Position numbers and translations under genes: made by a program
Notes under the pieces: generated by a model
What the model saw: only the letters and a program-made list of their open reading frames with translations
Told to the model about the DNA's origin: nothing
The model's database searches: none
Shown here: positions 11,175 to 25,000 of the stretch, in pieces
Layout: every line of letters begins with the position of its first letter
Numbering within the stretch: the stretch's first letter is position 1
Origin: Lumnitzera littorea
Taxonomy: Eukaryota; Streptophyta; Magnoliopsida; Myrtales; Combretaceae
Reading direction: 5' to 3'
Length of the DNA stretch: 64,000 bases
NCBI GenBank assembly: GCA_024138015.1
Contig: JAMXBB010000002.1
Coordinates: 11,656,632 to 11,720,631 of the forward strand

Positions 11175-14100
11175 AAAAAAATAGTAAAATAAAGTGCAAA
11201 ACTACGAAACTATAGAATTTCTCATATATATATATATATATATAATTTACTCAAAATAACAAACTGCTATTTATTGTTGTACCTCTCCATTAGCTAAAAT
11301 ATAAGTTACTCAAAATGAAGATTACCGTTATGCTATGTTGGTATTAATCAATATTTTCAAACCTAGGTTGTTTCCTATGGTTCAATCCAATTCGACCACG
11401 ATTTAACTTCAGTTTAATTTCTAGTCAAATCAAGTTTTCTTCTTAATCCTTAACTTTCTCTCATGTTAGGATCAACCACTAAATCTGGATTTGATAACAA
11501 TGGCTTTAACATTTGCTTGTGTTGCTCCTACTTGATTCATTCATGTTGTTTTTGTTACGGCTATAAGAACGCATTTATCACGCATGTATCAATAATAAGA
11601 CACCGCAGAATTTTATTATTGTGACAATTGAACCACCACAAATAGTTAAACTTACATTTCTATAATCACATGCAGAATTGTAGTTTCAAGTTTCTTTAGT
11701 TTGAGGTATTTGTTTGGTGGGTGCACATCCGTCTAATTATCAATTATGCGCTTTCATCACTTGATTCTTCCGATTTTGACATTTAGGTCTTATGCAATTA
11801 TTCGTATGCCCACAGAACCACTGCCAACGAAACTTTAGTCTATAGTTTATGATCAATTTAACTAATTAGATTGCGGTATAGTATATGTCAACCAAAAAGG
11901 ACTTGACCTAGATCAATGACCGGGTCATTTAACATTAACATAATAATACTAAAGAAAATATGAATAGAAGTAGAATAGTTTCAGAATCGCAAAAAATTCA
12001 ACGATGCGATCACATAGAAGAAGTTGTCTTAGGGAGTATAATACATTTAAAACTAGAATTCTATGATCCAACTATATCTAAGTATATTTCTTTCATATTT
12101 AGTTTGTTTCATCTGTTTATTGATTATGAATCATATTTTATATTGTCTATTTTTTTGTATCTATTAAGTAAACTAAACTTTTGACTATTTAATGTTATAT
12201 TGATTTCTTAGGTTAGTAATAGGACTAAGAAACTAGATCCAATTTTAAGGATATCTTAGAGAGATTTGACTTGAAACATCGGAATTATAGAATATTAGAT
12301 CGATTTATTTGTTTAAAACTTTACTTGGTTTTCTTGCACGAAAAGTAGGAGGAGGTCTTTTAATCCGTTAAGCTCTCAAGCCTTAAGAGCTACTTTTAAA
12401 AACCCTGTGCTTATGCTAAAGGAAATGGACTTCTTTTATATTAAAATGGGCTAAGCATTATAAGATTAAAGGAAATTGGGTTTGACCAAATCTATTAACC
12501 AACCTCAAACCTTATGGATCCATAAGGAAAATAAGGCTCCAATGTAGATAGGCAATTAGTAAGAAATAAATAATTCCCATCAATAGCTCATATGGTTTAT
12601 TTATCTCAAAATCATCGGATGATTGAAATGGAGGAGCTAAAATCCACAAATATGTGCCTTTTCCCCCTTATTTGGATCCTTGGGAACATTGGCAAGTTAT
12701 GTAGAAAACTCGTTAATTTATTAAAATTACTATGTAGGAGATCAAACCATTTATATTGATCAAGAACGAGTTAAGAACACATTAAAAACATCATATTCAA
12801 TTTGTTGTCACATATGCATTTGAAAAAAAATCACATTCATTCTTTCCTTTTTTCATACCTCTCTATAACAACATCCTTCCATATAGTATCAGCTCAAAAC
12901 TTATTCAAAACCAACTAGTATGCCCACTTTATATCAAACACCCGATTTGAAAACGGTGCTAAAGTGATATCACACCTAAAACCTAATGAAAAAGAAAAAG
13001 CTCCCGGATTTTTGCCAATAGGTGGGCTAGGGCTAGTACTATCACCAGCGGTTTTTCTATCCTAAATTTTATGGGCCAATGTAACTCGATTTGTACGATG
13101 GATACGTCCACGCGCATGTGGAACTTCCAAAAAGCTCTCAACTCCTTTTCCCGGTAATTAAATTATCATCACATTCAAATACCATTGCCAAGTTCCTCTT
13201 AAACAATGGGCAAATCAAAAATATGAAACCATGATCAAGCTTCATCAGTATTTTTAATTAATTCATAAAACATTTAGCATTATATATACCAATCCCCGGC
13301 CCTAGTCATCCCCTTCTTAACCTATAAGACTTTTTTTCATACATTAAACATTCTAAACTATGTTTGTCATAATTATAGTTACATTATAGTTGCTGATGAT
13401 TTTTGAAAAAAAAAAAATATATCGGAAATATTTACGTTGTCTCTAGACACTTATCAAAATGTCAAATGGGAAAACTCTTTCGCTTTTCTATACATTTATT
13501 ATTTCGTAAATTATGCTGTTAATATTGGAAAACATGAAATGTTTCTATTTTAGGATTTTTAACAAGTGTTGTGAGAGCATACATTAATTATATCCATCGA
13601 TTCAACTATTTGTTATTTGTATCTTGACTTCAGCTCATATAATGAATCTATTTGTAATTAAGTGTGATTTTGTTTGTATATGAAGCCCCACCGCTTGGTT
13701 ACAAAAGCAGCTCCCACTCATATAAAGGTGATCGATAAGAAGATTGTTAACATAGAATATAAGTACCATTAAATTGAAGCTAAAACGAAAAGCAAAATTG
13801 GAGTTGGAAATCATTGAATTTCCAATTGTTTTGCTCAAGTTCGAATTGGGCTAAGTTATGAGCACAGAACTGGATCGTTTAGTGTACTTCAAGTTTAAGC
13901 CATTAGAGTAACTTATTGAATTCTTGAATTTAGGGTCCTGCAAACTAAATAAAACCAAATGCCAAGCTTTTCTTTTCCGCACGAGAAAGGAGAGATTCAG
14001 ATTTAATTCTTTCCATTAAAAAATTAATATTCAAAACATTGGATTACTACAATCTTAACTAAATACAAAACTTAAGTTTCAATTAAGTTTAGAGAAGATC

Positions 14101-16979
14101 AAATCAAAACCGTACTAATATAAGTTTAATAGGAAATAATCGGGCAAGTAAAGTAGATGTGTTTGAGACATTTACAGTTTCATACAAAGTCTCAAACCTT
14201 TTAAAATATTCAGTAGGTCGACATAGCACTGTCTGTTTTAAAAAAAGAAAAAAGAAAAATACCTATAGCGGACTCAACCAAGTATGATAAGCTTTTAATA
14301 TTGTTATTGTAGTGTAAATACATTTTTCAAAATCTTTCAATTATATACATCTTCCATAAGTTACAACTCTTCAATTTCCTATTGAGGTCTATGGAATGGA
14401 ATAACGTGGTGTGCCACATCTCGATAAATAAATTGATTTGTAAGCTCTCTAAAATTTTAAGCCTCATTACTGTCTATAGAAATAAAAGATTCGCCTGCAG
14501 AAAAACTTCAAAGTGTTACATAAAAACCTAATCTTTCTAATATATTGCGTTAGAATGGATCTATTAAAAACTGCCTGAATCTATACCCAAAGCATATCTC
14601 CAATATTATTTTGGTAAGATACTTTTTCTTCCCCCAATTAGACATGTTACAATATGGGGTGAAATTGAACCTAACTCAAATCAAGTAGGAGAATGATATC
14701 ATACTATTGGGTCATTAGACCTTTGGTTGCAATTAACTACCAAAAGTAACATCTCAATTTTGCTACTTTTTACAATTATAAAATTAAAGTTCCAATTTAC
14801 CTAATTATACATCAAATTATAAATTTAATTATCCTCGTATGCATTTTAATTAACTTCAATTCAAACCATTAATCATCAAAATAACCTAATTAGTCAATAT
14901 GATAAATGCCCACAGCCTCAATGGCATTGTATGACCCTCTTTAGAGCAATGTGCAATCACGTGCAACCACTAGTGGATCGTATAACCTTCATTTTTTAAA
15001 TAAGTGATGACTTACTATTTTGCAAAAGGTGGCCAATGGCTACCTATCAAGGGTTATGTGATCCCACCTATAAGTGATTACTTTATTAATTAATTGTATT
15101 GACTAAGTAAACAATATAAATTAAAGTTAATTAAAGTTTAGATGGTAATAATTAAATCTTCAATTGTATATATAATCAAACATATTGAAATTTCAGATGT
15201 ATTATTATAAAAAGTAACAAAATTAAAGTATAAATTGTGATATTAACCCATTAAAAATATATTAAGATGCAAGGACATATTAATTGGTGAATGAGATATA
15301 TCAAAGAATAAAATTTGATATATGATCATAAACTTTCTTGAGAAAACTTATATGAATTGGATATGGACAGGGGGCTAAAAGTGGTCCCAAAACCCTAAGC
15401 TTTGGAAAAAAAAATTATTATATTTGCTAAAATGTAAAAATGTATATAATGTTATATTTATATTATTTAAATCAAAAGAATCTTAAGTAACCGACACGGT
15501 AATCTAACCATTAAATTTCTTTAATTATCCTTTCAATATTTATTATTCTTTTCCCACTATTAATTTAATAAAAGTGATTACAATAAATTCATTAGTTTAA
15601 CTACTCTTCCTCTCTACTAACCTACTAACCCTCTTTTCTCTCACTTTCTTTCTCTATCATTAGCTTCCATTTAAACAAAGAAAAAAATATGGGTCTTTTA
15701 AATATTTCTTCTTGGATGATTTCACTAATGGCAGTTTTGGGTATCTTTTTTTTTTTAAATCATGTATCCTTTATTTGACCAATAATAATCGTTACTGATA
15801 AAAGATACATTAGTGTTATGCATATCAAATTTATTAATATATCAAATTAAAGAAACATTATTAGATTTTATTTTTTACTTTTATGTGCCTGTAATATAGG
15901 TGTGTTTTCTAGTAATATATATTAAAGAGCAAACTTTTATATAAAGTTAGGTTTAATGAAAAGGTTAATTGTAGTCATCTCAAATATAAAATTATTCACT
16001 AGAAGTATTATATTGTTTTTCAAGTTGCATTTATTATTTACCTCTCATTAAATAGTTTTCATTCCCTTCTTTCCTTAATTTATAATAAAATTAAGTTTCA
16101 ACTATCAAGATTTAATAGGTAACTAAACAAGTTTCATGATATGATAGTTACGTACTAGTAGTCATACCTTAAAAAGTTAATTACATTGTAAAAACTACAA
16201 TATTTCCGGTCTTATGGCATGAAACATCGGGGGAAAAATAAAATAGCATTTATTCACATTGCTCGATGTTTAAATTCTTTCTCTTTCTTTTTCCAGGGAA
16301 ATTGATGTGAACTATTAACCAATTGATGTAATTCTTTATATTGAAAATGATATTTTTTATTTTAATTAAATTACACATGGAGCATTCTTGCAAAGCATCA
16401 TTAAAAAACATAAAATACTTATCTTTATTTTGCGTTGTTCTTTTCGTATAACATTTTTTTTTGTTTAAATAATTTATCTACTTGTGTTCCTCATGGAACC
16501 TATACAAGTTTTGCAATATATATTATAAATTGACAAATAAATTTTAACTTATATAACATACAAGTGCAGTATTTAAAATGTTTGTTCTTTAGAATTTTTA
16601 CAAAGTACAGTAGGAACTCAGAATTATTCATAAAAAGATTTAATCTCCATTCTTGTTGAATTCTATAAAATGTTGTAGGTGCACTCTTTAACAAAAATCT
16701 TTTATGTATATAAGATGTATCATCACTACTATAATATGTAATAATTTTCTATTAATAATATTTTTGTAAATAAAATAAGCGACACTCCCTGTACAATCCT
16801 GCATCCATCCATGAAATTGGATCGTTAAATAGGAGAGATATACCCTTTTTCAATTCATACACTACGTATAAGTTTCATGATATAATAGTATAGCCACTTA
16901 TCTTATAATAAAATGAAATAGATTCAATTCTCGTTCACTGTGTGGCATGAAAATGCTATACATATTCCTCGCATATGCA
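11175..16979. other. AT-rich intergenic DNA without recognised genes
   Basis: Stops are dense in all frames. The longest chance ORF is 74 codons (11960-12184). An AT microsatellite lies at about 11222-11244. I found no conserved protein motif. Confidence 0.5.
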
Positions 16980-17009
16980 TCAACAATCACGGGCAAAAGA
17001 ACCAAAGTG

Positions 17010-17031
17010 GATGATGCGCCTGTTCATCATC
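17010..17031. promoter_or_regulatory. Dyad element upstream of EF-hand gene a1
   Basis: GATGATG, 8-nt spacer, CATCATC; it lies 281 bp before the ATG. It aligns in context (CCAAAGT...AAGAACG) with the GTTGAC/GTCAAC-type dyads of the other four paralogues. Confidence 0.5.
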
Positions 17032-17208
17032 ACAAGAACGAAAAGAAAAAGGCCAAAAAAATAAAAATAGAACTCCCCAATATTAGAACACTGATTTGCT
17101 ATTTGGCTTAAAAACGTTGGCGAAACCAACGTGCCCAAGAGCACATTTAACGTTGCCGAAAGTGAATAATTAGTCAAAATCACTGTTGAGCCTGTCTCGT
17201 TACTTGCT

Positions 17209-17216
17209 TATATAAA
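17209..17216 (+). promoter_or_regulatory. TATA box of EF-hand gene a1
   Basis: TATATAAA, 96 bp upstream of the ATG at 17312, followed by a short CA-rich leader. Confidence 0.75.
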
Positions 17217-17311
17217 GCCCCCAAAGCCATTATTCTCTACACAACACACAAAAACTTCCGAAGGAACATAAGAGTTTTTACGGTTAAGACTTTTCCTCCC
17301 AAAAATAGAAA

Positions 17312-17725
17312 ATGAGTGTAGAAGTTCTGGATGGTGCCACAATCGTCAGCTTTCTTGAAGATGAAGAAGCATTCGACAGCTTTGTCCGGGACCGATTCGC
17401 CTGCCTCGATGCCGACCGCGATGGGCTTCTTTCCTATGCTGAGATGTTGAAGGAATTGCAAGGATTAAGAGTGTTGGAGACACATTTTGGGATCGATGTC
17501 AAGCCGGAACCAATCGAATTGGCTCGGCTTTATGGAGCTTTGTTCGTTCAGTTTGATCATGACTGTAACGGGTCAGTGGATATGGAGGAGTTCAAGGCTG
17601 AGACGAAGAGAATGATGCTTGCTATGGCTAACGGACTAGGGTTTTTGCCTGTTCAAATGGTGCTTGAAGAAGATAGTCTCCTTAAGAAGGCTGTTGAGAG
17701 AGAGGTCACAAAAATCACTGCATAG
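17312..17725 (+). CDS. EF-hand calcium-binding protein, copy a1
   Basis: An intact single-exon gene of 137 codons. It has two canonical EF-hand loops: residues 33-44 (DADRDGLLSYAE) and 82-93 (DHDCNGSVDMEE). Both carry Asp/Asn at positions 1, 3 and 5, Gly at 6 and Glu at 12, so both should bind Ca2+. The rest is helical, with no signal peptide or membrane segment, so a soluble calcium sensor or buffer is expected. It belongs to the small plant 'calcium-binding EF-hand family protein' group; I do not know a specific partner. It is the first of five same-strand paralogues (28.7, 31.8, 41.6, 45.4 kb). Its 3' flank matches that of a2, while its 5' flank is the most divergent of the set. The start is fixed by conservation of MSVEVLDGATIV in all copies. 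Confidence 0.92.
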   Translation: MSVEVLDGATIVSFLEDEEAFDSFVRDRFACLDADRDGLLSYAEMLKELQGLRVLETHFGIDVKPEPIELARLYGALFVQFDHDCNGSVDMEEFKAETKRMMLAMANGLGFLPVQMVLEEDSLLKKAVEREVTKITA

Positions 17726-19778
17726 AAGCCATATTTTTGTTACATGAAATTTTTGGTTTAGAGTTGAAAATTTTGTTATGAAGCATAAGTATCATGTACT
17801 TTCATAAATGAAATTATATTATAGATGATTATATGAAGTGATTAAGGACGGATCTACTATTGATTAGACTTACAGATAATTTAATGTTGACTTTTTTATT
17901 GAAATATCATTAGATATTTATGAAGTTTATGAAGTAAAGTGAAATCGCTTATATGAGCTTATAGAAAAACGAGTTTGATATTAATTGAAAAATGATAAGA
18001 AAACTTATCGTATTGCTATATATAAATTTTTTTTTGTAAAATATATGGTAAGTCTTTTATCTTTCATATAAGTGTCTTAAGATCCCCATTAATGTTATAT
18101 ACATACATATATATATATACATGTATATATATATATATATGTGTGTGTTGTGAAAGTAGTAAAAATTTACTTCTTTTAACCTCTTAAAACTGTCATATAA
18201 TATCCACTGTCTTTTATCTAAAATTTAAATTTTCTATTTTCCAAACATAAACCCTTTTGATTATACAATATGCACTATACATGAAAGAAAAAGTGGGCAC
18301 CCTTTCATGAGCAATTTTACTATGGACATCTAAAAAAGTAAATCCAACGCCCCCGAATTGCCAATTCTACATCATTCGCTGTGCTGGTCCATCTCATAAC
18401 ATGCCAACCAGTAAGAAACTTCTTCAGAAATGAGATTTGGGTAAAAAAAAAAAATTCCATTAATCATTTAAAATAATCGAACCATTTAGAAGAAAAAAAA
18501 AAAAAGGAACTTTTGGCTTGGATTGATTTAATTGAGAAAAGGAAAAATAAAAATAAAACCTAAAAATACCGTTCCATTTTCCTAGGAATAGAGGATTTTA
18601 AAATCTCTTCGAGAAGTGATTTTATCTAGATCAGGAAGAAATTGCCCTCCACAAAACAGACCAACACTCGGACGTGCGCACGAAACATTGAAATCGAAAG
18701 TATGGGAGACCTGTGCATGGGACGACGTGCATGAATGCAATGCGCATGATTGGATCGTGACCATATTCGAACTCTGGAACTGAGGACATGAGTTGAACGC
18801 GCGCATGAATGTCAAGCTTCTCATCAGGAAGAAATTTTTTGGCTTATTTTAAGCTGAATGCTTTTAATCAAAAATCATTTTTTAAGAGCCGATTTTAACT
18901 ATCATATTTTTAGATTTTTTTTTTTTTCCCTTTTCCCTGATTTAATTTGATTCACCATTCGATCAGCTTTTCTTCCCGCCCTTTCCATAACCTAGCTAGT
19001 GCAATAATAATCCAACGGCTCTCGGTATTGAAATATTGGAATACAAGTTATTATACTTTCCTTGGTCTATTAAGTTTTTCTTGATATTGTAATTGTGATT
19101 GGGCTTTGGGCATAAATTCATTTGTTTGTAACAAATTCAACTAATCCATATAGGGTCAGCTTCAAGAGTTAAATAATAAATTATCAATCGTAGAACCAGA
19201 AATAGAGCTATGAAGACTGTGAATTAGTAGCAGTATATCAATACTGTCACAATATTTTCTATTTTCAGTAAATACCTACAAAAAGAACAAACAACAATAT
19301 TAGTTTATATATATATATATATATATATATTAGTGATAATTTATAATATTTGTCATATATAAATAAATGCTATAAAGTATTCCTTACTACTGTAGTATGT
19401 TCAGCATTCTTAAATTACTAGTAATTATTGGTGGTTCAAAAATATCTGAGTATTATATATATATATATTTTATAATCCAATTTTAAGTACGAATTAAAAG
19501 AAAAGGTTACTATAGTTAGTATTTACAAAAAATAAAACTTTCACGCGGTAGATAAACAACTGTCACAAATATTTATAAATTTTCACATGGGTCAAGTACG
19601 TCTTGGTCGTCTGCTTGAAAATCACTAGAAGATTTAAAAATTATTATGTTTGGATTTGACTCTGCATGGTAGCGTAGACCATCAACTGATGAATGAAATT
19701 TTATAACTTCAAACAGTACAATTTCCTTGAAGAACCAGACATTAGTACCGAGTCAACAACTTTACTAAATAAAAGAAG
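17726..19778. other. 3' flank of a1, shared with a2
   Basis: Non-coding. Most of it aligns with 32174-33247 and 38108-38680 downstream of a2, which shows the flank was duplicated along with the gene. It contains AT/GT microsatellites (18096-18148, 19306-19330) and an extra segment absent from the a2 flank (about 18510-18935). Confidence 0.7.
18510..18935. repeat. Insertion relative to the paralogous a2 flank
   Basis: Flanking sequence aligns with about 32970-33000, but this roughly 400-bp segment has no counterpart there. It contains a GC-richer core between two direct 14-bp repeats, ATCAGGAAGAAATT at 18630-18643 and 18823-18836. An 80-codon minus-strand ORF inside resembles nothing I know. 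The borders are approximate. Confidence 0.5.
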
Positions 19779-19975
19779 GGGTAAATTACACTCTAAGGGA
19801 TAAACGTTTGAGGTTTGATTCAAATGGGAGATGAATGTTTGAAAATAAAGGAATAAACGTTTTCATTTATAGTTAAAACAAATAATATCGTAACAGAGGC
19901 ATTATAAAACCGTTTATTGATGATGACGTGACATGTTTCAGTTACACGTGTTTAGTGAAGTGGACCGTAATATAA
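19779..19975 (+). repeat. Left TIR of the MULE
   Basis: Reverse complement of 26730-26925 with scattered substitutions and small indels. The length and 9-bp flank duplication are as in Mutator-like elements. Confidence 0.85.
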
Positions 19976-20206
19976 TGCATGGACTCTTTTTACATGTGTA
20001 ACCAAACTAAAGGGAAAAAAAAAATAAAAAAAGACCGACGAAAACCTAAAATAGAAGACATCCATGGTAGAAAGAAAAGCAAAGGTAAAAATATAAACTT
20101 CCTTAATCTATCTCAAGGTTGAAACTCTAATTCAGAAAACCCTAATTGCAACCCTAATTGCAATCAAACTGAAGCCACAATCGAAATCCAATAGAAACTG
20201 TAATTC

Positions 20207-21110
20207 ATGCGGCAATACAACGGGGTCTACATTGGTGAGTTTTTTATTCTTGGTCTTAATCTTTCTCTCTATTTGTTCGTTATTCGATAGCAATACTCGA
20301 CATCCGTTGTGAAATGTTGATGGCTGAGTGAGTATGTGTATAGTTGTCTACTATTCTCTTTTTTCTTTTCCCGTTGGACCTAAAAGAAGCGTTTTTACTC
20401 GCCTTTTCTACAAAGTTGTACTTTTTCATTAACAAAAGTTTTGTGTTGTTTTCAGAAGAATATTTTATTCATAAAAGAACAATCCTTTCCCGTGTTGGTC
20501 TTTAAAGTTGTCGATTATTGTTGTTGTTGGTTTGTAAGGAATGAATAAAAAATTGTTTATACTTCTTCATAATATGTGAACACCAGCTAATAGGGTTATA
20601 GAATCCATGACACTAGCCTATTGATGTATTGTGTTTTTTATTTAAGTATTTCATAATTGGTGAGTCCTTTTGTAAATTAGAAAAGATAATTACCACTAAA
20701 ATCCTACGTTGTAATTGTTAGGTATGGGAATCTATATTTTACTATCCTTAAATTTGGACATGTAGAGTACATATCATAGTGTAGAAATTTTGCTGAATGC
20801 AAATTCATTGATATAAAAGCCCATAGTCTAGGAAAAATGAAATAAATGAGAAGTCTAGTATTAATATTTCTCAATTCATGTTTGAACTAAACTAATTGCA
20901 AAAAGAAGGAATTTTTAAAAGAGAACAACGGCATAAGGAAGGAAAAAAATCAACAAAAATATAAAATAACATAAAAGAGTTCTAAGTTGAGAATAATATT
21001 AATAGGTATTGGGATTAGGAGAGTCCACATATATAATAACTATTGAATGTTTTGAATAGTTATGTATTACTTCCATCTCTATGTAGTGTTATTATATGCC
21101 CTTTTTTTTT
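20207..21110 (+). other. MULE 5' internal region, possible first transposase exon
   Basis: A short open stretch begins with ATG at 20207 and runs into ATTG|GTGAGT, a good intron donor, at about 20232. Beyond that only AT-rich, stop-filled sequence is seen up to the poly-G junction. The catalytic N-terminal part of a MuDR transposase is not present here. Confidence 0.3.
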
Positions 21111-21132
21111 GGGGGGGGGGGGGGGGGGGGGN
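21111..21132. other. Poly-G run ending in an undetermined base
   Basis: A run of T is followed by about 21 G and an N. This is atypical of the surrounding AT-rich DNA and typical of low-quality sequence at a gap. The transposase frame resumes right after it, so coding sequence is probably missing here. Confidence 0.7.
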
Positions 21133-21149
21133 TATATCTATTATGATAG

Positions 21150-22058
21150 GGATTAGTTGAAGCTGTTGGGATGATTTTTGAGAATGCCGAACATCACTTT
21201 TGTTCTCGGCATTTAGAAGCAAATTGGAGAAAAGTGTTTACTAGCCAAAAGTTAAGGAATCTGTTTTGGGCATGTCTGAAGAGTTCACATATGGCAGATT
21301 TTCACAAAAACATGGAGATATTGCAAGTTTATTCTCCTGCAACATACGCTACCTTAAAGGAAGAGGATTTCAAACATTATGTTAAAACACACTTACAACC
21401 TCATGCAAAATGCGATGGTGTGGAGAATAACATGTGTGAGGCTTTTAATGGAAAGATTCGTAGTCTTAGAGTAAAATCTATCATCACTATGTTTGAGGGT
21501 ATAAGGTCCTACGTGACGAATCACATGCATAAGCAGAGGAGTGAGGTGGTCAAGTGGACCCATGAATGATCACCACAAGCATTAAAGCTGCTAGGAGAAG
21601 CACGATTTCAAAGTAAGCATTGGAAGGTGAAGTTTGGTGGTGATAAAGGTTTTGAGATTGAGGAGAATGGTGACATTTACATAGTTGATGTGAATATGAG
21701 AAGTTGTACATGTAGACTTTGGGATTTGAGAAGGATACCATGCCAACATGCTATATCAACTATCCATTACCTTAGACAGGATATTGAATCTTATGTTGAT
21801 GTAATCTACAAAATGACAACATTCCTTTCATCCTATGAGCATGACATGCCTCTTGTTTCAGGCATAAGGTTTTGGGAAAGTAGTAGCCGTATAGGTCCCA
21901 ATCCACCAAGCCATTGCAAGAGACATGGTCGAAAGCAAGTGAAGCATACAAGAGAAGCACACGAAACATCTAGGGGAAAGCTATCTCAAAAAAGTCAATT
22001 CAAACATGCACCAAGTATGGCGAAGAGGGCTACAATAAAAGGAGATGGAAAGGAGTAG
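21150..22058 (+). pseudogene. MuDR-type transposase, C-terminal half with SWIM zinc finger
   Basis: The frame opens with GLVEAVGMIFENAEHHFC and then RHLEANW, the post-catalytic region of plant MULE transposases. Further on is a SWIM zinc finger, CTCRLWDLRRIPCQHA (CxC...CxH), followed by HYLRQDIESYVDVIYK. A basic tail ends at a TAG at 22056-22058. The two open parts (21171-21566 and 21570-22058) are in one frame, separated only by a TGA at 21567-21569. The N-terminal DDE catalytic region is absent, cut off by the poly-G/N junction. The protein would bind TIRs and catalyse cut-and-paste transposition; this copy cannot as shown. Confidence 0.85.
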
Positions 22059-25000
22059 ACTCATCGAGCTCCACATCCCAAGTATTGTCGATAATCTTAT
22101 CACATTTGTGATATGGCTTTAGTTTTCTTATATCCTAATTTTGGGATAATTGGTTAATAGGTATCTAAACACAACCAAGCGAAGCTAGTAAGTAGGAGTC
22201 ATAAGACGGTAAAGGGTCCGTGTAGGTTTGGTATTTACTATGATGATCAAACACAAAGAACATTGCTTGATCTAAGTATAGCACAGTTTTTTCACCTCAT
22301 GTTCACTATGGAATAGATTGTCAAATTTACTAATGGAATGATGTTTTGCTATCAGCCTGAGACAAGAAGTAAGAGAATACTTGTTGGAGGTGATGGAACA
22401 AGTGACAATGTTGGTGTAAGTGGGCATGTCAATGATTTTAATGAAGCCTAAGTTAAGAGTCACATCCTAGGTGGCAAGTTCTAAATTTTCATTTTGATTA
22501 CTATGAACGAGTATGAATTTAGTAGATGAGATGAGTATAATTATCAAGTTTCATTCTTGTGTAGTTACTAAAAATGAGATCGATAATGGTGTAATTACAT
22601 AAGATAATGTTTGCCCAACAGTAGCAGCCACTATGTGCGTCCACTCTCAAGGTAAATCTTCTTGCAATCTTAGCATGACAAACTAATTGATGCTAACCAA
22701 GAGAAGCTGTGAATTTTAGATTTATAATGGCATCAAATACTTACAGCTAGCTTTATTTCTTTAAAAAGGAGGATAGATCATGACAATTATATTAAATATT
22801 TGCATTGAAAATGTTTTCGTAGGTGGTGAAATCAAATGTGACATTGGTGCTATCAGTCAAGAAAATGTAGTCCCATCAATGATCACTTATTTGACACTAA
22901 TAAGAAGGAGCAACCAACCAATCAAGAGGGGTCCAAAAGGTCCATCAAATCAAAGTCCTACAACACCTACTAGGAGGAGTTAAAGAATTATGAACGCTAA
23001 ATTCTCACGTCCATGAATTCAAATCAGTAGGCATGGACTACCTGAAGTTATGGACCTAGAAGACTAACATGTCCGTGTTGGACGTGTGAACCTGATGTGT
23101 TGATCTCAAATTTACTTTGAAGAACTTTTGCATTTTGCTAAAAAAAAAAAAAAAAAACAAAGCATTTTTGTTACCATAGGCTTCTATGCTATCTTGTAAA
23201 AATGGAGCCACATTTTGATGATAAGCTTCTATGCTTCTATGCTTCTATGCTTCAGAACAGCTTGTTTTACTCTTTTATGTATAACATGTCATTTTAGGGA
23301 AAAACCAAATCAATATATCTCAAAAATATGCAGGGGGTAATGCACAAATAGAATTTAGTATGTGCTTCAATGGAAAATTGCTTTTTCATACTAATGTTAC
23401 AGTGATTTCATTTTGCACTGACTTGACATTGATTAATAAGTAGAATTACACATTTATCTCTACCAAAATGACACATATTCAAACATGTATTAGAACAATT
23501 ATAGCAAACTATGCTCAAAAATTGATAAATACATGTTTTGGGTCAACTATTCAATAATCTCAACTAAAGGATAAAAAACTGAGCATAAGTGGTCCATATG
23601 TCTTACTGGTTTTAAGTTCAAACTCTAAAACAACTTTCAAAATTAAAATGGCAATACAATTCCTTACTTCTAATATCTAGGACTATCATCTTTTCAATTG
23701 GCAACTAGATATCCATGCATCAAAACAGTAGCAGTTGCAGCAAGATCAACCGAGAGCGTACTAAGCAACCAAGTTGCAATTGAGCTCCAGATTCTTAAAA
23801 GATCCAAGCATAAGCCAAGCTAACACTAGCAGCTCAATTTGCTAAGTACAAAGCTCCACCATCACTATATTTTCTTCTATTTATCGCAAGCAATTAAAAT
23901 ACAATGAAGGAGGCCATGAGTGCTAACATGGATGACAACAACTAAACAATTCCAGAGCTAAGAGTGACTTCAGCATAAAAGCAAGACAGTCAACACTGCA
24001 ACAACCATCAATATTCTAACAAGAAGATTTAGAGCTATCATGGCCATGATAAAGGACTAATGATAAGATTAACTAAAACTCATCACTGTTGTAATAAAAA
24101 GAATTTGAGTATTCAGCGCTTGTCACTCCTTCCATCACGATCGTGATCAAGGGCAGCAGAGACAGAAGCTATTTTTCCCACCTGTTCATTACAGCCGTGA
24201 CTCTACCTCAGAATCATATCCAGTAATTCCAACCTGAGACCAAGCAACTGAATTCATAAACACGAGCAACCCACACTTCTTTAATCAGTAACAGCAGCGT
24301 AGCATTCAATTTCCAACCAACAGGGAGACAGGAGTCGAAAAATAAGATATAGTAGCAGGGGACGAGGAGAAAATTCTAGAGCTTAGGGATTTTGATTTTT
24401 TTTACTAGAGAACAAAAACTTTATTTTCATTTTATTAATTTCATTATGTGTTGTTTAATTTCAGGACTCTAAATCCTTTTGCTCTAGCTCACTAGAGGAC
24501 TACCCCCAGTTCTAAATAAATCAGGATATGCCGGATTTTGTATTAGGTTTCGATATTGAATATTTCACTCAAGGTGTTTTCTTTTCCTTGTTATTTCAAT
24601 TTAGATATATCTTGATTCATTTAGATTTTGTGATATGATTTAGTATTTAATGTAATTAGGTTTTGTATTGATAGATTCGATAAATTGAAGTGTTTGTATA
24701 TTATTCCAACCCAATACACTTGTAGGTTCATACACTTACATTTTCAATTGAGTTAGACATATCCAAAGGTGGATAAGTCATTGTTATTACAAGGTTTAAT
24801 TTATATTTTTTGTTATAAAGTGGTTAATTATAAGCCATATTATTGTTATTACGAAATCCTAATTGTGTTTTAACAAAATAAAGAAGTTAATTTTACTCAT
24901 TGCAATGAATTGGTTTTGCAGTAAAATGTGTATGTGTATATAATCAATAGCTTGCAAAAATTTAGATTCATAGTCCTCCTACAAAACTCGTCAATAAATA

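Noticed and set aside
21111..21131. G-quadruplex-like G run
   Set aside because: It abuts an N in AT-rich DNA and looks like a sequencing artefact rather than biology.
23224..23253. CRISPR-like or regulatory repeat
   Set aside because: It is a simple GCTTCTAT minisatellite without spacers, inside a MULE in plant DNA.
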